Shown: positions 35,391 to 43,760, counted from the stretch's first letter. The stretch is 64,000 nucleotides of DNA from Streptomyces cylindrosporus (GCF_022698165.1 NZ_JALDAY010000013.1:328168-392167), one strand, 5' to 3'. Program-made: numbers and translations. The notes: generated by a model not told the origin, from the letters alone.

Positions 35391-36263
35391 TCAGGCCCGT
35401 GGGGCGGACCGTACCGCGGTGATGATGGCGAGTCCGGGCAGTACGAGCGTGACTCCGGAGAGGGTGTAGGCCAGCGTCGGCGCCATGGATGTCCAGTGGT
35501 TCCAGGCAATGCCGACAACGCACCCGCCCGCCACGGCAAGGACACCGCCCACCGTCACCGAGGTCTTGGCCGCGGTCTGCACGCGACGGTTCAAGACGAT
35601 CTCGTCGCGCCAGTGCTCAGGCCATCCAGCTGCGGTCACTCCGTTGGGCAGCGGGGTGGGCGGTGGTGGTGTCTGGGGGAGGCGTTTCAACCAGACGAAG
35701 AGGATGACGCCCATGAAGGCGACGCCGCCGCCGTACACGAGCCCGGTGGCGAGGCCGTTGACGTGCCGCTCGAGCACCGAGTTGTTGAATCCGTCAGAGG
35801 ACACGGTGACCATCAGCATCGAGAACTGCGCCGCGAAGAGGATCAAGCCACGGAAGAAGCGGACTTCGCCGTGCTGGTTGCGGTCGTAGGCCGGCAGGAG
35901 CCAGGCGAGTGCGACGACCACGATCAGGGCGTCCGCGGCGAGGATGGCTCCGGAAAACAGCTGCTCTGTGATGGCCCGGGGGCACACCAGCTCCCCGGCC
36001 GTCAGGGCATACAGGTACGACGCCGTCGCCAGTCCGATGAAGCAGGGCAGGAAGAGTTTCAGGCCGCGTGACGCGTGGCCGTCCCCGCCCGCGGGGTTCT
36101 TCTGTCCGATCACGGTGACCAGGCCGGCGAGGACGAAGCCCGCCATGATGCCGCAGAAGGCGCTCATCGCCTCCGCGGAGGCGATGGCACTCCAGTCGAT
36201 GCCGTCGGTGCCTAAGTTGCAGGTGTCGGGAGTGAAGTGGGTGGACGCCTCGAGAAAGGTCAT
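35391..36263 (-). CDS. multi-pass membrane protein
   Basis: A 290-residue protein from ATG 36263 with about eight hydrophobic helices (for example MSAFCGIMAGFVLAGLVTVI; AILAADALIVVVALAWLLPA; GLVYGGGVAFMGVILFVWL; VGGVLAVAGGCVVGIAWNHW; LSGVTLVLPGLAIITAV). Loops contain no recognised catalytic motif. It is not a known transporter family to me. It lies alone between the DUF5753 fragment and the ASCH operon. Confidence 0.6.
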   Translation of the reverse strand: MTFLEASTHFTPDTCNLGTDGIDWSAIASAEAMSAFCGIMAGFVLAGLVTVIGQKNPAGGDGHASRGLKLFLPCFIGLATASYLYALTAGELVCPRAITEQLFSGAILAADALIVVVALAWLLPAYDRNQHGEVRFFRGLILFAAQFSMLMVTVSSDGFNNSVLERHVNGLATGLVYGGGVAFMGVILFVWLKRLPQTPPPPTPLPNGVTAAGWPEHWRDEIVLNRRVQTAAKTSVTVGGVLAVAGGCVVGIAWNHWTSMAPTLAYTLSGVTLVLPGLAIITAVRSAPRA

Positions 36264-36415
36264 AGCGGCCGATAGTGACACCCCGGCACCGCCTGTACAT
36301 CCGTATCAGCGCAATCGTGACGGTCCAACGAACCCGACCGCACCAACCGCGTGAGCAAACCCAAGGCGGTCCTGGGCAAGCCTGCGTTGTCGGTGGCGGC
36401 TGCGACGCTGATCGG

Positions 36416-36590
36416 ATGAACGGCGATGAGCAGCTGCTGAACGGCCGCGTCTACGGCGCCGACCACGATGCCCCTCATCCTGGCCCGCTGTCGCACCGGA
36501 CCTACGCCGCCCTGGTCGGCGGGCCGCTGGACGGTCTGCTGCTGGACATCCACGGGTGGCGGGTGGCGGGGTCGGTCACGTTAGTCGGCT
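36416..36590 (+). pseudogene. 5' fragment of a small hypothetical gene
   Basis: ATG 36416 encodes MNGDEQLLNGRVYGADHDAP, then SHRTYAALVGGPLDGLLLDI and HGWR, after which the sequence becomes the 3' end of the leftward ASCH gene. Similar Streptomyces proteins continue for another 40-60 residues, so the gene was cut when the ASCH operon was inserted or by a deletion. It may mark the boundary of that module. Confidence 0.4.
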
Positions 36591-36940
36591 GGGGGCAGCG
36601 TGATTTTGATGGCGAGGGCGCCGAGGGCTTCTTTCTCGGGCGGGTAGATGGCGCGGATGGTGGTGAGTTGTTCGTCGCGGGTGGCGGTGGGGTTGACGTT
36701 GGCGGGTCCTTCGCCATCGAGGAGGGCCTCGAAGTCCGGATACTCCCTGACTCGTTCGACCTGGACGTCGCAGGTCTCATCGCTGCCTTTGATGCGGAAG
36801 CGGATGGTGTCGCCGGGGGCGAGGTCGGTGAGGTGGGGGTACTTCACCCGTACTTCGATGGTCTTGGTGCCGGCGGCGACGAGGTCGAAGTACTGCCGGT
36901 AGAGGTTGAGTTCGCGGAGGCGGGGAGTGCTGTCGGTCAT
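36581..36940 (-). CDS. ASCH-domain protein
   Basis: A 119-residue protein from ATG 36940, overlapping the upstream stop by four bases (ATGA). It fits the ASCH fold (RNA-binding PUA-like): LRELNLYRQYFDLVAAGTKT, IEVRVKYPHLTDLAPGDTIR (the KT.E.R signature) and CDVQVERVREYPDFEALLDG. ASCH proteins are thought to act on RNA or modified nucleosides. It is the last gene of a four-gene leftward operon with a synthetase-like protein, which suggests a role connected with tRNA or a nucleotide-linked product. Confidence 0.75.
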   Translation of the reverse strand: MTDSTPRLRELNLYRQYFDLVAAGTKTIEVRVKYPHLTDLAPGDTIRFRIKGSDETCDVQVERVREYPDFEALLDGEGPANVNPTATRDEQLTTIRAIYPPEKEALGALAIKITLPPAD

Positions 36941-38058
36941 GGTGCGGGGATGCTCCTGGGCGCTGGTGCGTTGATCAGGCGGCCGATCTCGGCCGCGGAG
37001 TACGAGCGGAAGAAGTGCCGGGGATCCGACAGCAAGGTCCGGGCTACGGCGAGGAGTTGATCGGCGTAGTCGGTGACGCTACCGGGCCACTGCCGGGTGT
37101 CGAGCATCCAGTCGGCGGCGCCGTCGGGCAAGGGGGCGCGGCCTTCGCGGATGAGGGACTTGGACAGCTTCGCGCCGGTGTGGGTGACGATCTGCGGGCA
37201 GAACAGGCGGGCGGGGAGCTGGGCGCGGGTGAGGCCAACGGCCTGGAGGGCCTCGTCGACCAGGAGGGAGCCGAAGATCCAGTCGCCGCCCTTGACCATG
37301 ACGTGCAGGGTGGCGCCGGTCGGTGTGCTGGTGAGGGCGAGTTCCTTGACGAGGTTGCGGTAGAGGGTGGCCAGGTCGAGGTAGCCGCCGGCGGCGGGGG
37401 TGATGTCGGCCTGGTAGGGGCCGTGGTGCAGGCAGACGGCGGCGACGGTGGCGCTGTCGCGGTCGGTGAGATGCACGCTGGTGCGCTCGGCGTGTTTCTC
37501 GGCCCAGCCGCAGCCCGGGCGGGGGCATGGGATGCGCAGGTGCGGAGTGCCGGTGGAGGGCGCGAGCCACCAGCGGGCGGCGTCGAGGCGAGGCAGCAGA
37601 CGCAGCCAGGTGCGGCGGAAGTGCTCGCCGGCCTGCTGCCGGCTGTAGGTCTCGACGCAGTAAGGGATACCCAGGCGTCGCGACAGGGCCGTGAACAGGG
37701 GCCGGTACAGGGCGCCGACGAGGTCGGTCAGGGCCTTCTCGCCGAGGGCCTGGGCGTAGGCGCGCTGATAGCAGTGGCCGCTGGCCGGGTCGGTGGCCAG
37801 CTCGTAGGGGGCGTTGTCGAGGGCGTGGAAGAGGACCTCGGTGGGGATGCCGAAGCGGTCGCGCAGGCGGCCGGCCAGGGCGAAGGCGAGGGATTGCACG
37901 AGGGAGGTGCCGATGTGCGGGGCGCCGTTGATCTGGGTGCCGACGGCCAGCACGATCCTCTCGGGCGCGGTGGCCAGGATGCGGGGCGTCAGGACGTCCT
38001 CGGCGCGCAGAAGGGCGTTGGCGAGGACGGTGTTGGGCGAGACGGGATCGATCGTCAC
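36937..38058 (-). CDS. class I aminoacyl-tRNA-synthetase-like protein
   Basis: A 373-residue protein from GTG 38058, overlapping the upstream gene by four bases. It has the class I catalytic signatures: APHIGT (46-51, HIGH motif) following a beta strand (RIVLAVGTQING), and AKLSKSLI (296-303, KMSKS motif). Between them are C178/C183 and C209/H211-212, a possible zinc site, and a helical insertion. The domain order resembles short class I (LysRS-I-like) catalytic cores, but no anticodon-binding domain follows. It probably activates an amino acid or related acid as an adenylate, perhaps for a non-translational product, an inference from size and neighbours. I know no assigned pathway. Confidence 0.7.
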   Translation of the reverse strand: MTIDPVSPNTVLANALLRAEDVLTPRILATAPERIVLAVGTQINGAPHIGTSLVQSLAFALAGRLRDRFGIPTEVLFHALDNAPYELATDPASGHCYQRAYAQALGEKALTDLVGALYRPLFTALSRRLGIPYCVETYSRQQAGEHFRRTWLRLLPRLDAARWWLAPSTGTPHLRIPCPRPGCGWAEKHAERTSVHLTDRDSATVAAVCLHHGPYQADITPAAGGYLDLATLYRNLVKELALTSTPTGATLHVMVKGGDWIFGSLLVDEALQAVGLTRAQLPARLFCPQIVTHTGAKLSKSLIREGRAPLPDGAADWMLDTRQWPGSVTDYADQLLAVARTLLSDPRHFFRSYSAAEIGRLINAPAPRSIPAP

Positions 38059-38546
38059 GAGGTCCCCTCGGAGTCGGGTGGGGGGTGCTGCTGCGGCCGG
38101 CGGGGTGTCTGCTCTGGGCGGCAGGCGTCGGCGTGGCTCTCGTCCCTGGCCACGGCGGTGTACGGGTGCTGGAGCGCGGTGCGCAGGGCGTCGGAGTCGG
38201 TGAGGGTGTCGTCGTCGGGCAGCTCGCACCATCCGCCGAACCAGTCGTCGAGCAGTTCCAGGCCGGGCGCGACGAGCCAGGAATCGCTGGAGAGGTGCCG
38301 TACGGGCAGCCCGTCCCAGCAGGCGGCGGTACCGGTCGGGACGGCGTAGTAGAGGCAACTGTTGGGCTTGTCGTACAGGACGGGGCCGACGCAGGCCCCG
38401 GTGCCGCGCAGATAGGCCAACGCCAACAGGCCCATCTCGGCGCAGGTGCGCACGACGTCCCAGCCGTCGCCGACCTTCAGCAGCCGTAGTCCCGGCACGT
38501 CGCCGGCCAGGGGGGCGCTTCGCAAGGCGTCACGCACCGACATCAC
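38055..38546 (-). CDS. hypothetical protein in synthetase-like operon
   Basis: A 163-residue protein overlapping both neighbours by four bases. The N-terminal ~125 residues form an alpha/beta domain (VPGLRLLKVGDGWDVVRTCA; VLYDKPNSCLYYAVPTGTAA; LVAPGLELLDDWFGGWCELP) and the tail is polar and proline-rich. No motif is recognised. Tight coupling to the synthetase-like gene implies a shared function. Confidence 0.6.
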   Translation of the reverse strand: MMSVRDALRSAPLAGDVPGLRLLKVGDGWDVVRTCAEMGLLALAYLRGTGACVGPVLYDKPNSCLYYAVPTGTAACWDGLPVRHLSSDSWLVAPGLELLDDWFGGWCELPDDDTLTDSDALRTALQHPYTAVARDESHADACRPEQTPRRPQQHPPPDSEGTS

Positions 38547-38959
38547 GTATCCCCCTGCTGCTGGAAGCTCAGGCTTGCGCTTGGCAAAGAGGCGGATCGC
38601 GGGGTCGGCGTGAGAGGACGGACCACGATCAGACGGGCGCCCGCCGCTGTTACCTGCCGCTTGCGCTCGGCCCCAAGGCTCCTGGGGCCGAGGTGGCTGA
38701 GGGCCGGAACGATGGCACCGTAGGTGTCAGGAAGCTCGAGGGCGTCGAGCAGGCCCACGAAGGCGGGGGAGCGGATGACAACGCTGCGGTCGCGTTCGGT
38801 GAAGACCGCGCACAGGGCCAGTTCGTGCCGGTCGCAGTATGCGGTGAGGCAGTCGACGAGCGCGGCGTGACGGGGCAGCCCGCCGGTGACGTGACGTAGG
38901 TAGCCGAAGACGGGCGGGAAGGTGACGGGGCGGCGTTCGGTGATGAGTTCGTCGTCCAT
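38543..38959 (-). CDS. resolvase-fold-like protein without a catalytic serine
   Basis: A 138-residue protein; ATG 38959 is chosen over GTG 38983. The sequence VFGYLRHVTGGLPRHAALVD, LTAYCDRHELALCAVFTERD, SPAFVGLLDALELPDTYGAI and VPALSHLGPRSL matches the N-terminal catalytic domain of serine recombinases in order and spacing (Y-R, loop, D, R...AF..LL..L, VP.L.HL). The nucleophilic serine expected just after YLR is absent. No DNA-binding domain follows, so it is unlikely to recombine DNA. It is the first gene of the leftward operon. Confidence 0.5.
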   Translation of the reverse strand: MDDELITERRPVTFPPVFGYLRHVTGGLPRHAALVDCLTAYCDRHELALCAVFTERDRSVVIRSPAFVGLLDALELPDTYGAIVPALSHLGPRSLGAERKRQVTAAGARLIVVRPLTPTPRSASLPSASLSFQQQGDT

Positions 38960-39078
38960 GCCCACAGCGTCGGCTGGCGCCAACGGCCTCGAAATGGCCT
39001 GCTGTTGTACTTCCGTTGCACTTCCCGCCCCATGCCGTCACCGAGAGTGCTTCCATACGTGACGGAGGGAGGTCAGCC

Positions 39079-40122
39079 GTGGTCAGCGTGCAGCAGTGGA
39101 GTGGCAGGGAGGCGAGCGCCCTGCGCGCTGCGCTGCGCATGAGCACGCGCGCCTTCGCCGAGCACCTCGGTGTCGCCCTGCGCACGGTCGCGAAGTGGGA
39201 AAGTCTCGGCACCGAGACGCAGCCCCGGCCGGACACCCAGGCCATCCTCGACACCGCCCTCGCCCGCGCCGACTCAGCAGCCCAAGCCCGCTTCGAGACA
39301 GCGCTGTTCCCCGACCGCAAGAGCGCGCGGCCGGCGGACTACGAGACCTGGATGGAGGACATCGAGCGCGCTGTCGTGTGCATCAGCCGCCAGGACTTTC
39401 CTTTCGCCTCCACCCTGTTGAACCGCTGGCTTGGCAGCCGTGCACCCCATCAACTGGACGACAAGGGCCTCTACTTGTACGGCCGATCCCTCGTGCTGCT
39501 CGGCGACCTCCAGCGCGATCAGGGCGCCATCATCGGTCCGCTCTCCGCCCGGCACTCCTACCTGACCGCCCGCGGCATGTTCACCGAGCTCGACATCCCG
39601 CGCCGGGTGGCCCAGATCGAGCTGTCCCTGGCTGTCGTCCAGGAGATGTCGGGCCAGCTGGAATCCTCTGCCCGCCGCTACGAACTCCTCGCCGCCGACG
39701 AGCGCTTGAGTCCGCGCGACCGCGCCAGGGCCCGGCTGTGGGTGGGCACGGCGCTGAGCAAGGAGGGCAACAACGCGTACGCCACCGGCGTCATGGCCGA
39801 AGCCACCCGCTCCTTCGAAGACCTGGGCGAGCCCGAGGACTGGTCGGTCGCCCACCAGAAACTCGCCCTGGCCCACCGCGGCGGCGGCGACCTGAAGCAG
39901 GCCCTGCACTACATCGACATCGCACGCACCACCGGCACGGTCGACTCCCCGATGCAGCGGGTGCGACTGGACACCGCGTACGGGCACATCCTTCTGTCGG
40001 ATACGGCGACCCGCAATGATGGGCTGTCCGTCCTCGACCAGGCGGCACAGGTGGCCCGCCAGTACGGGCTGAGCCACCAGCTGCGCAGCATCGAGGGCAT
40101 CCGAAAGGACCAGCAGGGATGA
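39079..40122 (+). CDS. XRE regulator with TPR-like sensor domain
   Basis: A 347-residue protein; GTG 39079 is preceded by GGAGGGAGG. Residues 8-60 form an XRE HTH (GREASALRAALRMSTRAFAE, HLGVALRTVAKWESLG). The rest is a helical repeat domain of TPR type (DDKGLYLYGRSLVLLGDLQR; RRVAQIELSLAVVQEMSGQL; DLKQALHYIDIARTTG), as in the Rgg/NprR-like or Streptomyces MrpR-type architecture. It starts the rightward operon and faces the leftward synthetase-like operon across about 120 bases, so it probably controls both. Confidence 0.75.
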   Translation: MVSVQQWSGREASALRAALRMSTRAFAEHLGVALRTVAKWESLGTETQPRPDTQAILDTALARADSAAQARFETALFPDRKSARPADYETWMEDIERAVVCISRQDFPFASTLLNRWLGSRAPHQLDDKGLYLYGRSLVLLGDLQRDQGAIIGPLSARHSYLTARGMFTELDIPRRVAQIELSLAVVQEMSGQLESSARRYELLAADERLSPRDRARARLWVGTALSKEGNNAYATGVMAEATRSFEDLGEPEDWSVAHQKLALAHRGGGDLKQALHYIDIARTTGTVDSPMQRVRLDTAYGHILLSDTATRNDGLSVLDQAAQVARQYGLSHQLRSIEGIRKDQQG

Positions 40123-40808
40123 GCCAGGGAGTGCCAGTGCCCCAGCACGAACAGCGCCAGATCACCGACGAGCAGTTCCACGACGCCACGCTGATCTGGA
40201 ACTACCACCAGATGGGCCACAAGCAGCGGCCCTGCTCGGCGGCGATCGGCCTGGGCAGCCACGACCTCGGCGTCGCCACCGCAGCCGCCGACCTCTACCG
40301 CGCCGACCTCTTCCCCGTCGTGGTGTTCACCGGCGGCAACAGCCCCACCACCCGCGCCCGCTTCCCGCGCGGCGAAGCCGTCCACTACCGCGAGCACGCG
40401 CTGAACCTCGGTGTCCCGGACGAGGCGATCCTGGTCGAGCCGCAGGCCGCGAACACCGGCCAGAACATCACGTTCTCAAGGGAGTTGCTGGCCGAGACGG
40501 GTATCACGGTGGATTCGCTGCTGCTGATCTCCAAGCCCTACATGGAGCGCCGCTCCTATGCCACCTGCCGCAAGCTGTGGCCCGAGGCCGAGGTCGTCTG
40601 CGCCTCCGAGCCGCTGGAGTTGGACGACTACATCAAGTCGATCGGCGACGAGAAACTCGTCGTCGACATGCTCGTCGGCGACCTGCAGCGGGTGATCGAG
40701 TACCCGAAGCTCGGCTTCGCCGTCGAGCAGGACGTACCGGGGGATGTGCATGACGCTTACCAGCGCCTCTTGGGCGCCGGCTTCGACAGCCGCCTCATCG
40801 ACCGGTGA
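40119..40808 (+). CDS. YdcF family (DUF218) protein
   Basis: A 229-residue protein whose ATG overlaps the regulator stop (ATGA). It has the DUF218 core: AIGLGSHDLGVATAAADLYR, LFPVVVFTGGNSPTTRARFP, GEAVHYREHALNLGVPDEAI, EPQAANTGQNITFSRELLAE and SKPYMERRSYATCRKLWPEA. The family (YdcF/SanA/ElyC) has a Rossmann-like fold; some members bind SAM or act in envelope metabolism. Here it is cytoplasmic with no signal peptide. The context with synthetase-like and WbqC-like genes suggests a role in making or modifying a small molecule or glycan. Confidence 0.8.
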   Translation: MSQGVPVPQHEQRQITDEQFHDATLIWNYHQMGHKQRPCSAAIGLGSHDLGVATAAADLYRADLFPVVVFTGGNSPTTRARFPRGEAVHYREHALNLGVPDEAILVEPQAANTGQNITFSRELLAETGITVDSLLLISKPYMERRSYATCRKLWPEAEVVCASEPLELDDYIKSIGDEKLVVDMLVGDLQRVIEYPKLGFAVEQDVPGDVHDAYQRLLGAGFDSRLIDR

Positions 40809-40836
40809 GTCACCCCGCGTCGGTTCGCCGGGCGGG

Positions 40837-41550
40837 ATGTGCGCGATCCATCAGCCCAACCTGTTCCCCCGGCTGTCCACGCTGGCCAAGCTCTATGCCG
40901 CGGACCGGTGGATCGTCCTGGACGACGTCCAGTTCACCCGGCGCGACTACCAGCACAGAACCCGCCTCGCTGCCCTGGACGACCCCGCCACGCAGCAGTG
41001 GCTCACCCTCCCGACCCACCTTCCCCACGGACGGCCGACACTGATCAGCCAGGCCAGGCTGGCTGATCAGCGCCGCTCACACCGAAGGGTCGAACTGCTC
41101 GTACGCCAGTACTACCGCCGCAGCCGCCATTGGGATGCCGTCCAAGACGTCCTGAACGCGGTCCTGGACACGCTGGACGCCTCAGCGCACGTCGCCGACT
41201 CCGCGAGAACATCAACGATCGCCCTCCTCACCGTGCTGGGCTGGTCAGGCGACGTGCGGGACAGCAGCGACATCCCGACCCGGTCCGGGCGTTCTGAGCG
41301 GCTCGCCGATCTCGCAGCAGCCACCAACAGTGCCCACTATCTATGCGGCACAGGAGGCCTGCGCTACCTCGACGTCGGCCCCTTCGACGTTCACGGCACC
41401 GTCGTGCTGCCCTTCCACACCCCGAAGAAGGGCCCAATTTGGCAGCAGTCCCGCAGAATCAGCAGCCTCTGGGCATTGAGCAGCATCGGTCCCGCGGAAC
41501 TGGCGAACCGACTGGCAGCACTACGGGAAGCCCACCAGACGGCCACATGA
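40837..41550 (+). CDS. WbqC-like family protein
   Basis: A 237-residue protein from ATG 40837. It begins CAIHQPNLFPRLSTLAKLYA, followed by DRWIVLDDVQFTRRDYQHRT, then LPTHLPHGRP, and ends with a VVLPFHTPKK region, the conserved blocks of the WbqC family. Family members occur in polysaccharide and secondary-metabolite loci; the reaction is not established to my knowledge. It lies 28 bases after the YdcF gene and precedes a strong hairpin, so it ends the operon. Confidence 0.75.
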   Translation: MCAIHQPNLFPRLSTLAKLYAADRWIVLDDVQFTRRDYQHRTRLAALDDPATQQWLTLPTHLPHGRPTLISQARLADQRRSHRRVELLVRQYYRRSRHWDAVQDVLNAVLDTLDASAHVADSARTSTIALLTVLGWSGDVRDSSDIPTRSGRSERLADLAAATNSAHYLCGTGGLRYLDVGPFDVHGTVVLPFHTPKKGPIWQQSRRISSLWALSSIGPAELANRLAALREAHQTAT

Positions 41551-41587
41551 GTAACCAGACAGCCCCAGAAGAGAAACCCTTCCTATA

Positions 41588-41642
41588 TTGTCGGCGACGC
41601 CTCAAAAGTGATCCAGAATCACTTTTGAGGCGTCGCCGACAA
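41588..41642 (+). terminator. 25-bp perfect hairpin, 5-base loop
   Basis: The arms 41588-41612 and 41618-41642 are exact complements (25 bp), with loop CCAGA. It lies 38 bases after the WbqC-like stop and before a convergent gene, where a bidirectional terminator is expected, but the stem is unusually long and there is no T-run beyond it. It might instead be the fused ends of a lost insertion element. Confidence 0.55.
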
Positions 41643-41847
41643 ACTGGAACGGTCTGCTTCACAGGAGCCTCCAGACGACCTTGGCCCTGGTTGTCAAACC
41701 GACGGCATGCCCAACAGCGTTCTGCCGGATCCCTTGCACCAGCCGGTGGGGATGCTCATCGTGGCCAGGAGCCGGCAGCCGTCGCTTGTGCGGAGGAGAC
41801 TGGATCGGCGAACTCGCCTACCTGAGCCGGAGGGTGTTGCGCTGTGG

Positions 41848-42273
41848 CTAGGGGCTGGTCAGGTCGGTTCGGGTGCGGATGATCTTGTGGATCAGCAGGG
41901 CGGCGGCGTGGTCGGGTCGGTGGATGTCTGCCTGGCCGTGATCAGCCGCTTCGGTGCCGGAGTCGAACAACGGGACGGGGGAGCGGTAGTGGGCCGCCGC
42001 GCGGAAGGTTTCCGCGTCGATACGGTCCTCGAACAAGGCAAGACGCAAACCCAGGAGACCTTCGCCGCTGTGGCAGCCGGCCCAGCCTGCGCAGATGCGG
42101 CGGATGGAGCCGTCCGCATCAGCCTGGTGGCACTGGAATAAGCCCGGTGGCTGCTCGGGGGTGGCAGCGTCGTAGCGGCGGAGCTTTTCGTATTCCTCGT
42201 GTGACCAGACCCCGGAGGGCACATCGCGCCGGTAGGGGCAGCTGTCGCACGGACGCGGTGCGGGCGGACGCAT
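41848..42273 (-). CDS. DUF6283 family zinc-binding protein
   Basis: A 141-residue protein from ATG 42273 (GTG 42285 is an alternative). The N-terminal half has the DUF6283 pattern: PCDSCPYRRDVPSGVWSHEE (C9, C12), LFQCHQ (C48, H49), RRICAGWAGCHS (C61, C67, H68), a plausible zinc site. The C-terminus is a helical tail. The family is widespread in actinobacteria and their phages; the role is unknown. It faces the WbqC operon convergently. Confidence 0.75.
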   Translation of the reverse strand: MRPPAPRPCDSCPYRRDVPSGVWSHEEYEKLRRYDAATPEQPPGLFQCHQADADGSIRRICAGWAGCHSGEGLLGLRLALFEDRIDAETFRAAAHYRSPVPLFDSGTEAADHGQADIHRPDHAAALLIHKIIRTRTDLTSP

Positions 42274-42380
42274 CGGGGAGACCACCAGCCGAGTATGCCT
42301 CAACCGCTTCGTCGCGTGGTCTGTGACGGGGGACAACTCCTGGGCGCCTGTATCCGGCCGACCCGGGCGGCATACCGCGC

Positions 42381-42821
42381 GAGGAGTTCGACGCGGCGTT
42401 TCCCGACGAGGTGCCGCCCTCCGAGCGGCGTGACGGGGCCGCACCTGTACGTCGATGTTGCCTGGCTCCTCGATGTCCAGGAGGCCGCCCTGGCGGAGGA
42501 GGACATGAGTGTCTTGGACTACTCCGCGCTCGTGGCGGCCGTGGTCCGGCATAAGACCCGGCTGCCGACGCTGGCCGCGGCCGACCCGGACGCCGCCTGG
42601 CGGGCGGCCGCGCTGATGCACACCATCGTGCGCCTGGAGCCGCTGCCGCACCGCAACAGCCTGTACGCGGCGTTCATCGCCGCGCAGTACATGGACCAGT
42701 GCGGTGAGGGCATCGACCCTCCCTACGGGGCCCTGTCCGATCTCGTACGCAAGATCCGCGACACCCGCCTCGGCGTCCTCGCCGTCGCCGACCAACTGCG
42801 GTCCTGGAAGGTCTGACCCCG
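42381..42821 (+). repeat. duplicated segment of the Fic-type TA locus
   Basis: These ~440 bases are nearly identical to 28230-28680, covering the last 23 codons of the antitoxin and the whole toxin. The copy lacks ten bases (present as the run before and including AT of the toxin start in the first copy), so the antitoxin stop and toxin ATG are gone. The 5' antitoxin region is also missing. Confidence 0.85.
42430..42816 (+). CDS. orphan Fic-type toxin copy with new start
   Basis: The toxin frame of the duplicated segment. The original ATG was removed by a 10-base deletion, but GTG 42430 is now in frame and gives 128 residues beginning MTGPHLYVDVAWLLDVQEAA. Compared with the copy at 28298 there are about four substitutions (T to A, S to L, A to V, terminal L to V). 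It has no complete antitoxin gene next to it. It may be silent, or its product may be neutralised by the antitoxin of the intact pair at 28062. Confidence 0.5.
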   Translation: MTGPHLYVDVAWLLDVQEAALAEEDMSVLDYSALVAAVVRHKTRLPTLAAADPDAAWRAAALMHTIVRLEPLPHRNSLYAAFIAAQYMDQCGEGIDPPYGALSDLVRKIRDTRLGVLAVADQLRSWKV

Positions 42822-43290
42822 CCCCCTTCCCGCACGTCATCCGCACGCGGCTCCGGCTCGACGGGGCAGACCAGCCGGGGCCGCGGGGGCGGCGCCGAGC
42901 GGAGGGTGGCCGCAGGGCTCCATCCTGCTGGCCTTGTGCAGCGAGGAACCCCCGTACCGAAGACCGCAGTTGAGGTGTCGGCGATAGCTGGGCGAACTCG
43001 CGAACTCGTCCGGGGCGGCCCGGCGGATACCGGGGGTCTCGGCTTTGGCCCGCTCGGATCCCGCGCCTCCTCCGGCCACCACGAGGGTGGTCGTCTCGGA
43101 GATGCTCGATAGCCCTAACAATCGGCGCGCTGCAGTGACCGAAGCGCAGGCAAGCTCGGCGTTGCCGCCGCAAGGCCAGCACGATCCCCGTGCCGAACTC
43201 ACGGGCACCTAAGACCCTACGGACACGTAGTCGCCTCGGGACCTGCGGTAAAGCACGGTGTGCCCTCTTGGGGTCTGCCAAGCTGAGCAG
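42817..43290. other. intergenic region, no convincing gene
   Basis: About 470 bases. A rightward frame ending near 43212 (SGAARRIPGVSALARSDPAP; SEMLDSPNNRRAAVTEAQAS) has fair codon bias but no start or known domain and may be a remnant. No hairpin or repeat noted. Confidence 0.35.
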
Positions 43291-43716
43291 GTGCGCCACC
43301 GCTTCGCTGCCGCTGCTTTGGTCCTGCTCTTAGCTGCCGGCGGCTGTTCGTCTGTGTCCTCGCCGGAGGGCGGGCAGGCCGTGAGCAGCCCGTCACCGAG
43401 CCGGAGTTACCTGCACCCGGTCAAGGACCTGTACCGGGTGCAGAGCGACTGCGAGGTGGGGGACACGCCGCAGATGACGTTCTGGCTGCGCAATCACGCC
43501 GCGTACTCGATGGCGTATGACATCCGGTACGTGTTCCTCGACAAGAGCGGCAAGGTCGTCGGCTCGGTGGAGGGTGTTTTCTCCGTGGCGGCGCACCAGT
43601 TGCTCGGTGACGAGGCGCTCTACAGCGACGGTGGCCGGTGCGGCCCCACGTTCCGGCTCGCCTACGTCAACGCCTACGACAACACGAGCGACGGCGCTGA
43701 CCAGCCCACCTTCTGA
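43291..43716 (+). CDS. secreted lipoprotein, 141 aa
   Basis: GTG 43291 gives a lipoprotein signal (VRHRFAAAALVLLLAAGGC, lipobox AAGGC). The mature domain is beta-rich with an Ig-like or FxLYD-like feel (LRNHAAYSMAYDIRYVFLDK, SGKVVGSVEGVFSVAAHQLL, GDEALYSDGGRC), the last Cys perhaps bridging an earlier one (DCEVGDT). Such domains are common in Streptomyces surface lipoproteins with no known role. Monocistronic. Confidence 0.6.
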   Translation: MRHRFAAAALVLLLAAGGCSSVSSPEGGQAVSSPSPSRSYLHPVKDLYRVQSDCEVGDTPQMTFWLRNHAAYSMAYDIRYVFLDKSGKVVGSVEGVFSVAAHQLLGDEALYSDGGRCGPTFRLAYVNAYDNTSDGADQPTF

Positions 43717-43760
43717 CGACGGGGATCAGGGTGCGGCGGCTGAGATCCTGCCCGTAGAAA

